From NCBI GenBank assembly GCA_964036045.1, contig OZ038383.1, forward strand, positions 13,408,430 to 13,472,429: a DNA stretch of 64,000 nt, in the 5' to 3' direction. Every line of letters begins with the position of its first letter. The first letter of the stretch is position 1. The notes beneath the pieces are model-generated. The model was given only the letters and a program-made list of their open reading frames with translations, made no database searches and was not told the DNA's origin. Source of the DNA: Eutreptiella sp. 'Long Island Sound 2002' (lineage: Eukaryota > Euglenozoa > Euglenophyceae > Eutreptiales > Eutreptiaceae). A program made the translations under genes and the position numbers. Shown here one piece after another: positions 23,186 to 31,911 of this stretch.

Positions 23186-23350
23186 GAGGACAATGATGAT
23201 GAGGATGTTGTGGGTGATGATGGGGATGTTTGTGCCCTTTGTTGCACCAAGTTTGGCCCTGAAAAGATGTCCATGTGTGACAAGTGTGAACTGCAATATT
23301 GTACGGATCGCATTGACACACACACATGTGACAATGTGACTTTTCTTTGA
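23186..23350 (+). CDS. Candidate terminal exon with a Cys-rich zinc-finger motif
   Basis: After the acceptor CCTACACAG (23,177-23,185) the frame opens in phase 0 with an acidic run (EDNDDEDVVGDDGD), then CALCCTKFGPEKMSMCDKC, ELQYCTDRIDTHTC and a stop at 23,348. The C-x2-C ... C-x2-C-x4-C ... H-x-C layout is that of a small cross-braced zinc finger, but I cannot place the family. Upstream exons are not identified. Confidence 0.45.
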   Translation, partial: EDNDDEDVVGDDGDVCALCCTKFGPEKMSMCDKCELQYCTDRIDTHTCDNVTFL

Positions 23351-23537
23351 TTCTGCAACTGCGTCATGTTGTGCACACAAGTTGCGTATTCTCAACGTGT
23401 ACTTAGTTGACAATGGAACAGAGTGACAATTGTGTGTTCTCGAGGGTGGCGACCAATGCGCCGTTCATGGCTTTTCCAGCTGTGCATGATGTGTGTTATG
23501 TGGAGGGAAGGTAGTTTGCAACTTTCTTGAGTTGGGG

Positions 23538-23653
23538 CAGTTTGGGTCACTTAATTCTAAGGGGGTTTCCAAGGGGTGTGCTTGGGGGCTCTTCGGGGGG
23601 AACATAGTCTAAAAGCCTCGCGCAGTGCGCGCGCAGTGCAAAGATTCCCCCTA
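23538..23653 (+). repeat. 115-bp dispersed repeat, copy 2
   Basis: Direct copy of 19,654-19,768, including the GGGGGGAACATAGTCTAAAA end and a GCGCAGTGCGCGCGCAGTGC palindromic core. The two copies lie 3.9 kb apart and bracket the RT-RNase H remnant, but the recombinase remnant lies outside, so they are probably not terminal repeats of that element. Confidence 0.75.
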
Positions 23654-23659
23654 AGCGTT

Positions 23660-26331
23660 GAAAGTGTACCACTAGGAAATTATGAAAGCATGGTGCCCTG
23701 AGAATCCGCTATTCAATCATTTGGGATTTCGATTTGGGATGCAACAAGCCGCATCTAGGGCCAACCATCGCCAACCTTAAACACAAAATCACTATTTGCA
23801 ATGCAAACTGCAATCTTGGTAACACAAGGGTCAAAAGCCCTTTGAGTTTTGCAAATGTTACAGTGAAATGAAATTGTCCCATGTGCTGCCTGTGGATAGC
23901 TAAGCGAGCCCAACACCTTCGCCAACAATGTCCCAGCGCCAAGAAAACATGCCGCCATCACCTAGCCTAGGCTTACTTGGGAAGCGCCCCTGCACTGACA
24001 CGCATGCATGTGTCAAGCGGCACCAATGTGACGCCGTGGCCATGAAATTCCTCCGGGAAAGCGCTAGCCAGCGCCAATGGGTCTGAGTACCCACATGTGA
24101 TTACCATCGTACCTCCGGATAGGTTTTACCATCATGGCGTGGTGGTTGCCTGCCGCACTAGAGAGCGCCTCATCATTCTTTGTATATGAGCTATATGCAT
24201 GCGCCCTATGCCCTGTCTACCACGAATCCACTGCACCGTATACTTGAGCCACCCAATTTCCAAGAACTATCTTGAGTACTCGTGAACACTTAGAGTGAGC
24301 CCCCCCCCCAAAAAAAAGTACAAATGGGGAATTTGCTCATGCAAGACAGAACCTACCGTATTCAATATCCCCCCCCCCCCACAATTCACAGTAAAAATCT
24401 CCATGAGAAATGCCCCACAATGGCATTTCCGGTCCGCACATGGAATGGGTAAGCTTTTGAACGTCTCAACGGCACCAACGCGCCCCCTGGTGTTGTTTTG
24501 CAATAACTCACAATGATCAAGAACACAAAAATTAACACGCATGAAGCCTGTTCTACCCCCTCTTGTGTTTCACCCGATTTGCCAATTGGGTACTGCCACT
24601 TGCAATCGAGATACAATCCAGCTATCCAGCTACCATCCGCTCATGTAATGCACAAGTGGACCAAGGCTCTGTGTCCATTACGTGCAAAAGACAAAGGGAA
24701 GATTACACAATGATACCACCATGCCGGGTGGGAAAGAGGGGGCATGTTGATGGACTTGTGGTTGTGTACTTCATTGGGCCGAAAGGGTGCTAGGAATGGT
24801 CTTAGGGAGGATGTCCTGCGCATGAACCTTGGAAGAGGGGATAATGCATCGGATCCCTTGCAAAACACCTCGCAAAAGCCCCTTCCCAACACAAAATGCT
24901 GGAGGGTTTACACAAAAGCACCCGCCACCCCGGTATCACGTTTCATAAAACATCTCTTAAAGTTTGGGTAAACATCAACTAGTCCCCGTGGGTGTGTGTG
25001 TGTGTGTGTGTGGGTAGCCCAAAATTCCCAAGGAGGGGGGGTTGCTAGCCAATACCTCTTTGGTTGCACCCCATAGCAAGGTGGAGACCACCTAAGATTA
25101 TGTCCACTATTGAAACGCCAGTTGCATGCACATGTGAACGTGCAGTGGAACAATGTAATCTGAGGCATTCAAAAGCGGAACAAAAGAATGGACCAGGTGT
25201 GAGAACAAGTGTATGACACGATTGTCCCTCGTCTAAAGAATGATATGGGATGGATGCCCTGAGTCTAAAGAATGGTATGGGACGAATGTTCCACATCTGA
25301 TCGAAGTCCCATGTCTAAAGAATGGTATGGGATGAATGTGAAAGAGCATATAATGACATACGGCACACGTACGCCAAGTGACCACATGCTACACACCTGG
25401 TACATACAAAAGGATACCATGGTCCATATTGAAACCCGTGGGAGGAACGGGATGAGGCATGTTGACCACCAACATTGGCAACAAGCGGCAAGAGAAAATG
25501 GGATACAATAGCATTAACATGGTGACACACATAAAAAGCAACCACCCCACCAAACCCTGGAGGCCCACACCCCCAGACACCAAAGAAAGTGCCCCAATGA
25601 CCCTTTGAACCACGCACAACGCAACGAATGCGTGCATGCAAACATGAGCCCATTGAGAAGGAAATTCACGAAAATATACCGCACGGGCAATCGTTAGCGT
25701 AACAAATGGGTCCCATAGCTACACCCAAAGTGGTGCAATTGGAGGAGTTTTGGCAGTGGGAACAACATGCAGCCGTTCCGAGACTAGGCATGTTGCAACA
25801 CAATATGATGACCTTAACAATGGATCAATAAAATGGCAATGTGCCCTCAGTGCCATCAGACGTGGACCATTGATGCCCCCAGTCTCAACCATGTCAACCT
25901 GTTGAAACTTAGTGAGGCAGCACTCTGGGACTTCCCAACACTTCCAACACATTTTCAGAAGACTACCAAGCTCAAGATGACCACGCCACGTTGTTTCCCT
26001 GGACAGGAAATCAGGTAGAAATGGTTGAGGCTATGGGCGTGGAACAAAAGTTGAAAAATTAAGTGTGACACCGCCATTCCACATCTGGGTATGTTCCAAG
26101 GGTATCAGGGGCCTTAGAGGAACCAAAGTACTATCTATGTACAGTTGAACAAATGACACCAAGTGCAACTGTGTGTCGAAAGCAAGCAGTGCGTGTTGTG
26201 TATGACAAGTCTGGGAAGTATCAGAGGGCAGCAAGTCAAGACTCAAGTCGATTTGTGGACGTTGTCAATTTCCAACATTCAGAGGGCAGGCCATTGAGTT
26301 TTCTGCAATTATGCTGAGATTCTGAATCCAG
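23660..26331. other. No gene recognised; minor repeats
   Basis: Anonymous short frames. A (GT)n microsatellite lies at about 24,991-25,013. Three copies of CTAAAGAATGGTATGGGA with variable spacers occur at 25,233, 25,264 and 25,313. Confidence 0.5.
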
Positions 26332-26472
26332 ACTGACACTGTTACTGAAAAACCTGCTACCAAGCCTGCTCCCAAAGCTGCCGAATTTCGTGCGAAACCC
26401 TCAACCAAGAGTGCAGTCAACCTTGCCACCAAGGTGGCAGCCAAGCCTGCAGCCAAACCTGCGGCTGGATAG
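26332..26472 (+). pseudogene. Lys/Pro/Ala-rich tail fragment (linker-histone-like composition)
   Basis: The frame reads VTEKPATKPAPKAAEF, then RAKPSTKSAVNLATKVAAKP and AAKPAAG before a TAG at 26,470. The K-P-A repeats resemble the C-terminal tail of linker histones or other basic chromatin proteins, but no globular domain is present upstream. The frame continues open past the stop for 30 codons. It lies just 5' of the YR retrotransposon and may be part of a disrupted host gene. Confidence 0.35.
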
Positions 26473-26580
26473 CCCATTCCAGTGGCTCCTGTTGAGCATG
26501 TGCAGCCCTCCAAAGTCAAGTACTCGCACCAGAAAAATTGGCATACATTGCCTGTCTCTCAGTAGACCTGAACACACATG

Positions 26581-26609
26581 CCAACAAGTTCCTGGTCATT
26601 TTGTGGATC
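26581..26609 (+). repeat. 29-bp flanking duplication of the YR element, left
   Basis: The 29 bp from CCAACAAGTTCCTGG to TTGTGGATC recur exactly at 31,194-31,222 on the other side of the element. YR elements usually make no target duplication, so this is either part of the insertion site structure or an outer split repeat. Confidence 0.8.
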
Positions 26610-26678
26610 CATAGTTACACAGCCCTCGAAGTAAAGTACGTTCAGCACATACGGCATCCCCTGCACCCCCCCCCCCCC
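26610..26678 (+). repeat. Left terminal direct repeat of the YR element
   Basis: CATAGTTACACAGCCCTCG ... AGCACATACGGCATCCC ending in 13 C matches 31,127-31,195 with three substitutions. Terminal or split direct repeats are a hallmark of YR retroelements, which integrate through a circular intermediate. Confidence 0.8.
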
Positions 26679-26818
26679 TCACTCGCTCATCACTCTCTCC
26701 ATCTCTCCGATAGTCTCCTTTTCCATTAAGGCGGTCAGACCCCCCCGCACAGGCACATGGACGAATTCGATGGGGACGGAGCCTGGGCCTGGGCGGACTA
26801 CTGGCTCACGACGAGTCC

Positions 26819-27814
26819 GTGCTGGACGCGGCATGGGCTGAGCTGATGCAGCAGCACTGGCGGGCAACAGAGGTCCCGCTGGAGCGGCGCGGCACCGTAC
26901 TAGACGTGGGGATCAACAGCTGGGTGCGGACGGCACGCCTCAACACATCCAAGCTGGCGGTCATCTTCAACCTTGGACTGGGAGTATGGCTGGTATGCAA
27001 AAACGTCCCGGCCTATAGAGACGCTTTCCTGTACGGCCTGGGACTCGCGTGGGGCATCGAGGTCCCCAACGTTGAGCTTTGGCAGCCCCAGTCGGAGGCG
27101 GCCTTCGAGCTCTGCGCGTCCCTGCAGGAACTCGAGCGCCGAGCAGGACAAGGAGCGCACGGCGCCGGTGGCGACAACAGCTGCGGCGCGGCGGAACCAT
27201 CGGGCACGCAGCCGGCGTGTAGCCCGGGAGACAACGATGGGCACAACGACAGGGCAAGCGATAAGGTCAAGTGGAACGTCCTGACGGCGTCGGCGGCCCG
27301 CAGCGTGAGGCGGCAGCCGGGGGCCACAAGGTGGACTATCAAATTATGCAGAGCGCTGGAGCAGGAGCTAAAAGGACACGCGGCGGAAGGCGAGGCGGGA
27401 CCCAGCACCTTGGCGCGCAAGGTTTGGAAAATCGTGCTGGACTGCGACGTGACCGGGGCTGACGAGCTGAAGGACAGGGCCCGGGAGCGGCGGAGGAAGG
27501 AGCGGAAGAGAGAGAACCGACAACGCCGGAAGGAACGCAAACGGCGCGGAAAGGGTAAGCGATGCAACTCCAGCTCTGACGACAGCGGCTCGTCGACCTC
27601 CAGCGGCACCAGCAGCAGCAGTTCAGGCTCCTTGTCATCCTCGTCGGGGAGATCATCACGAACGCGAAAGAAGCACGCCAAAAGCATTGCGCGCCGAGCG
27701 AGAAACGACACCGCAGGGCGCAAAGAAGGAGAAATCTGGAGGGGCACGGGATCAGTCGCCAACACAGAGTTCACCCTGCTGGGCGGCCGCCGGCACTTCA
27801 AAAGCAAGCGCTAA
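26819..27814 (+). CDS. Gag-like protein of the YR retrotransposon
   Basis: An open frame of 331 codons (an ATG at 26,757 in another frame may be the original start, with a frame change near 26,800). Residues 1-100 are helical (AAWAELMQQHWRATEV ... LAVIFNLGLGVWLV ... AYRDAFLYGLGLAWGIEVP). The middle is Gly/Ala-rich. From about residue 220 there is a long basic stretch (RARERRRKERKRENRQRRK), then a Ser tract and a basic end. This composition fits a retroelement Gag or nucleocapsid. After the TAA at 27,812 the same frame encodes KCQDCSQAHWYFDRDEWGC (about 27,851-27,907), a zinc-knuckle-like motif that probably belongs to the same polyprotein. Confidence 0.6.
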   Translation: MLDAAWAELMQQHWRATEVPLERRGTVLDVGINSWVRTARLNTSKLAVIFNLGLGVWLVCKNVPAYRDAFLYGLGLAWGIEVPNVELWQPQSEAAFELCASLQELERRAGQGAHGAGGDNSCGAAEPSGTQPACSPGDNDGHNDRASDKVKWNVLTASAARSVRRQPGATRWTIKLCRALEQELKGHAAEGEAGPSTLARKVWKIVLDCDVTGADELKDRARERRRKERKRENRQRRKERKRRGKGKRCNSSSDDSGSSTSSGTSSSSSGSLSSSSGRSSRTRKKHAKSIARRARNDTAGRKEGEIWRGTGSVANTEFTLLGGRRHFKSKR

Positions 27815-27952
27815 GGGGCCTGGGAAGACTGCACGGACCCGCCAAAGTCCAAATGCCAGGACTGCAGCCAGGCACACTGGTACTTCGACAGGGACGAGTG
27901 GGGCTGCGTCAAAGGCAAGGGCACCAAGTGACAGCAGGAGCGCAAACTGCCC

Positions 27953-28920
27953 GTGGCGGAGGCCGTCGAACGCCTCGGGCAGGCAGTGCGGGGCGGCTGG
28001 GGCGCCGGGTACGACGCCAGTGTCGTGGGAGGTCTCAGCAAAACCACGCTGGACGGGTACCTGGGGGCCCTCGCGAAACTTCGAAGGCGCGAGCGCATGC
28101 AGCCGGGATGCGACAGGAGGCGCGTGCTGGAGGACGAGCTCGGCGACATCGCTGCCCAGGACGTGGGGGAGGGCAACATCAAAAAGCTGCTCTCAGGGGT
28201 ACGACTACTCGAGAAGCTGGGATGGATCAAGGGCACAGTGCGGCCTGGAGACTGGTACCTCGTCCTGGGGGTGGAGAAAGAGAGACAGCGGCAGGGGAGG
28301 GGCGCGGTCAAGGAGTGGGCCAGCATGGAAGCGCTGCGGTACATGGCGGGCGTCGTGCACACCAAGGCAGAGTGGGAAATCCTAGCGCTGGCGGCCTTGA
28401 CCTGTGCACAGTGCCTCAGGGCGAGCGAAGCGATCACGGCCCGCGCTGAGGGCAGCGAGCTGGTGTTCCGGGGGACCAAGTCCCGCAGCGGCGAGCAGCG
28501 GCAGGAGATGGGGCAGTGGACGGCAAAGTGGGCCGCATTCTTGGCGCGGCTCAGGGCCAGCCATGGGTACCACCCCGACGTCCCTGCGTGGTTCCAGGGG
28601 ACGGACGGGCTACACAGGTGACTGCACGGCATTCTGGACCGGCCCGGTGGGTCCTTCAAGTATCTGCGCTGGCACTCTTTCCGGAGGTTCGGGGCGACCC
28701 AGCTCCGCGGCCTCGGGCTCCCAGTGCGGTTCATCATGGTTCGGGGGGGGGGGGTGGAAGTCGGCGACAATGGCGGAGATATACTACAAGGCGCCGCCGA
28801 GATGGCAGTTCGAGCGAGGGGGACCCATCCCCCCGCCAGAGTACGGGACAAGCGCAACGACGGCGCGGATGCAGCCTTGGACGACGCTGGGGATGTGGCC
28901 AAGCTGGATCGAGAGTGAGC
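27953..28920 (+). pseudogene. Tyrosine recombinase of the YR retrotransposon, frame-broken
   Basis: The N-terminal SAM-like core-binding region reads LSKTTLDGYLGALAKLRRRE. Box I is TCAQCLRASEAITA with catalytic Arg at 28,418. Box II is WHSFRRFGATQLRGLGLP with His at 28,673 and Arg at 28,682. The tail GGWKSATMAEIYYKAP supplies the nucleophile Tyr (28,782 or 28,785). Two lesions separate these: an in-frame TGA at 28,619 and a frame change in the 12-G run at 28,743-28,754. After the Tyr the sequence goes on with DVVEIEDSPE, a SUMO-interaction-like motif, and a basic patch. With both lesions the copy cannot make the full enzyme unless the G-run length is a sequence error and the TGA is bypassed. 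Confidence 0.75.
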
Positions 28921-29159
28921 TCGAGATCCCCCATGTCCGACTTGCTCGGGCAGAGCCGAGTCCGGAGGGCGGTACTGCCCCAGTGCAAAAGCGATCACGC
29001 ACGGAGTCGCCAAAGAGAGACGTCGTCGAGATCGAGGACTCGCCAGAGGGGCCACCGACCAAGACCGTCAAGCGCCAGAGGGGGGCAACGCCAGGGGCGC
29101 GGAGAAGACTGCCGGCAGACGGCGGGAGCGCAGGCAAGCCGGACGGAGAAGCGGTCGTC

Positions 29160-31086
29160 GGTGCGCCAGCATCACAGGGACGCGGGGGAGGTGACGATCG
29201 AGGACGAGCGCCTGGCGCGTGCGATCAGCGAGCTGCCGGGAGTGAAGCGAGGCCGCAGGGACATGGTCCACAAGGGCGTCCAGGAGCTGATCATGGCGGC
29301 GGCGCAGCTCACGCTGGGCCACGGTGACGCCACTGCGAAGCTGCGGGTCGCGATGCAGGGTGTGCTGGACGACGGGCTGGACGGCGAGGAGGACGGATAT
29401 TACTCATCGGAGGACGAAGACGAGATCGATCCGGAGACGGCGGCAAAAGGACTCGGGTCGGTGGGCCGTGTGCACGTACATGTGCCGCTCTGGAGGAGGC
29501 TGGTGCCACAGGACCTCCTGAGGGCTTACGAGAAACACGCCAAAGCCGGGGGGGCCAACCTAAAGTCGCACTGCACTAAGCTCCCGCTCATGATGCGGGC
29601 CCTGCACGTAGACGCGCGGGGGGTGAAACGCACGCACCTCACGCCCACCTCTCGGGCATTCCTACGCCCCACGAATAGGCAGAAGTGTAGGATGATATTA
29701 GATGCGTCTCCCATCAACGGGGCAGACACCGGACGGCCCCAAAAATTCACCCTCCCGGGCCTGGAACAACTCAGGGACTTGATGCGGGGGGGGGGGGGGG
29801 CCGCGTGGATGGCCAAACTCGACCTGCAGAATGCATTTTGGAGCGTCGTACTCCCGAGGGGTTGGCGCAGGGTTTTTGTTCTGCAAACCGCCGACAGGCG
29901 GTCATACCGCTACACGCGCCTGCCCTTCGGATGGCGCTACTCCCCCCTCATATGCCAGTCCCTTGTCCGTGGCATCGTGGCTGCCGCCCTGCGAGGCGTG
30001 CGGGCCCGGGCGTGGGTGTATATAGACAACATTCTCGTCACCGCTCGCAGTCCATCCGAGGTGCGGTGCGCAGTGCGGCTCATCATCCGGCGCCTGCAGC
30101 GGGCGGGTTTTATAATTAGCCACAAAAGCGAAACAACACCCACAATGGAGCTGCGCTTCATTGGCAAACACATAAACACAGATGCAGGATCCTTTCATAA
30201 CGCCCCAGGCGGGCTGCGCAGTGCGCTCCGCGCGTGGGTAAGAGCCATGGGCCGTCGAACCATCGAGCCCCGCAGGCTCAGGAAGCGGCTTGGGCAGCTG
30301 TGCTGGCTTTTGAGGCCCAATGCAGGGCTCTTCTGCTTTATGGCGGGGAGCTATCAAGCACTGGACTCGAGCACGCGGTGGTTCACACGAAGTATGGCGC
30401 GGGGCCTCGGCACGGTGCTCCTGTTCAGCGCCGTAGCGCAGTCTTACCCGCCGGACGGCCACGAGGGAGGGCTGCAGCAGATGCCAGGCAAGAGAGACCT
30501 CCTGCTGTTTGCCGACGCGACGCCAGATGGAGAGCGGTTCAGGGTAGGGCTAGTGGGCGACAGGCGATTCCGCCGCTCCATACGATGCCCGGCATGGGTC
30601 ACATCGCTACAGCAGGCAGAACTTTTCGGCATATACTATGCATGTAAAGTTCCCGTCTACCGCGGCCACAGGTCCGTGGTGGTCGGCACAGACAGCGACG
30701 CCAGCAGGTTCTAGGTGGCAGGACAAAGGGCCACTGCTTGCTCTCAGGCCCACCAGAGAATTCTCAGGCGCCTATTCTGGCTCCGGCTTTGGAGCCACGT
30801 CAAACTCGGTGTGTTTCGGGTCAATACTGCGGAGAACCCCGCAGACCCGCTCAGCCGCCTGCGTACCTTTCCCAGCAGGCGGCACGCTGTCCAGGACGCC
30901 AATGACAGGCGTCAGCTCTGGGAACGCAGCGCACACAAATTTCTGCATCTCCGTTATCTGCCTCAGGCCCCTTGGAGTTTAGCAAAGGGGGGGGGGGGGG
31001 GTGACAAAGGCCAGCACAGGACCAGCGTGAGTCCGGGGCTCGCATTCGCGAGCACTTTGTGCAGTCGGTCCATGGAGGAATCCTGA
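29160..31086 (+). pseudogene. Reverse transcriptase-RNase H of the YR retrotransposon, YIDN active site
   Basis: The frame (open from 28,516; plausible protein from about 29,160) shows RT motif A AKLDLQNAFWSVVLP, the motif YTRLPFGWRYSPLICQSLV, and motif C VYIDNILV (Y at 30,019) where the second catalytic Asp is Asn. RNase H follows with LLFADATPDG (Asp 30,514), SLQQAELFGI (Glu 30,619) and VVVGTDSDAS (Asp 30,691). A TAG at 30,712-30,714 interrupts it; the same frame continues with HQRILRRLFWLRLWSHVKL and VNTAENPADPLSRL, the usual end of this RNase H type, to a stop at 31,084. The isolated TAG marks this copy as defective, or at most recently inactivated. Confidence 0.85.
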
Positions 31087-31126
31087 TTTGTGCATGTTCA
31101 GGGAGGCAGGGATGCAGGGGCTGAAC

Positions 31127-31195
31127 CATAGTTACGCAGCCCTCGAAGTAAAGTAGGTTCAGCACATACGGCATCCCTTGCACCCCCCCCCCCCC
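31127..31195 (+). repeat. Right terminal direct repeat of the YR element
   Basis: Copy of 26,610-26,678 (CATAGTTACGCAGCCCTCG ... C-run). It is followed directly by the second copy of the 29-bp flank. Confidence 0.8.
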
Positions 31196-31222
31196 AACAA
31201 GTTCCTGGTCATTTTGTGGATC
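31194..31222 (+). repeat. 29-bp flanking duplication of the YR element, right
   Basis: Identical to 26,581-26,609; the sequences diverge right after GGATC on this side (ATACACCC) and at the element boundary on the left side. Confidence 0.8.
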
Positions 31223-31254
31223 ATACACCCTCATGTTTGCATGTCTTGCTTTGT

Positions 31255-31514
31255 GGGGGAATGTTTGCCCTGCAGGCGCCGGTGCATGCCCGGCGTGCTA
31301 CCTTTTTTTTAAGTATCCTATCTCTAGCCCCAAATTTATCCTCACCTAGGGAAGTCCCCCAAATAGACCGCACTAGACCGCAAACCTGCCCTGCAAGGCA
31401 CCTTGCATAAGCCGAAATATGAGAATTCAACAACACAAAATGCCACTACTTCCAACCACCACCCTTACCATCGACCGGGTGCAAAGGATGGGCCAGATTC
31501 TTAGACACGGCAAG
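31255..31514 (-). repeat. GGGGGA-ended repeat R2, part interrupted by the DNA transposon (3' half)
   Basis: The reverse complement matches 13,600-13,852 across the whole segment, including GGCTTATGCAAGGTGCCTTG and GCCCTGCAAGG. The other half lies at 38,470-38,580. An extra 18 bp near the outer end distinguishes it from R1. Confidence 0.8.
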
Positions 31515-31516
31515 AT

Positions 31517-31544
31517 TGTACCCTTCGTGAACCGGCCGTTTGAA
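31517..31544 (+). repeat. Left terminal inverted repeat of the transposon
   Basis: TGTACCCTTCGTGAAC, then CGGCCGTTTGAA. It pairs with 38,431-38,467; the right copy carries an 11-bp internal insertion that repeats the GGCCGTT core. Confidence 0.85.
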
Positions 31545-31704
31545 TCCGAGATTCACGGTACTGTGAATTTCACCCAATTTTGCTGTGTTTTGCTCGTAAC
31601 TTGGTGCTATCGTGTGCTTTTGTCGTGCTACCTTCGCCCAAAGTAAGATGCAACAAATAGGTGCAATTTAGAGGTTTAAAGTCCCCGCATGGTTTAACAC
31701 ATTT

Positions 31705-31850
31705 GGTGAGATTCGCGTGAATGTGAAATTCACGCACCTAAATTCACGCAGAAATTCACGGTAGATTCACAGATTCACGAGAATGTGAAATTCGCACGAA
31801 TTTCGTACGAATTCGTACGAATTTCGCACGAATTTCGCACGAATTTACCC
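31705..31850 (+). repeat. Subterminal palindrome cluster I
   Basis: Repeated GAAATTCACG, TTCGCACGAA and TTCGTACGAA motifs, most of them self-complementary and each containing CpG. It lies just upstream of the first gene, where it could act as transposase binding sites and promoter-proximal DNA (inference). Confidence 0.8.
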
Positions 31851-31911
31851 TCCTTTCCACTCTTTCGCTTTGTTACAGCTCTCAAAGCCCTCGCGTTCTT
31901 CTCTTTTAACA

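Larger units (their letters stand above)
26610..31195 (+). mobile_element. Tyrosine-recombinase retrotransposon, Gag-YR-RT-RNase H order
   Basis: A 4.6-kb element bounded by 69-bp direct repeats (26,610-26,678 and 31,127-31,195), each starting CATAGTTAC and ending in a C-run. It contains Gag-like, zinc-knuckle, YR, RT and RNase H regions, all plus strand. Stops at 27,812, 27,929, 28,619 and 30,712 and a frame change in a G-run at 28,743-28,754 break the coding path. The recombinase retains R, H-x-x-R and Y. The gene order matches VIPER-type rather than DIRS/Ngaro elements. The 29 bp immediately outside the left repeat are duplicated immediately outside the right one. Confidence 0.8.

Noticed and set aside
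19654-23653. 115-bp repeats as LTRs of the decayed YR retroelement
   Set aside because: The recombinase fragment lies outside them and the repeats end in their own GGGGGAA/TTCCCCC inverted ends.
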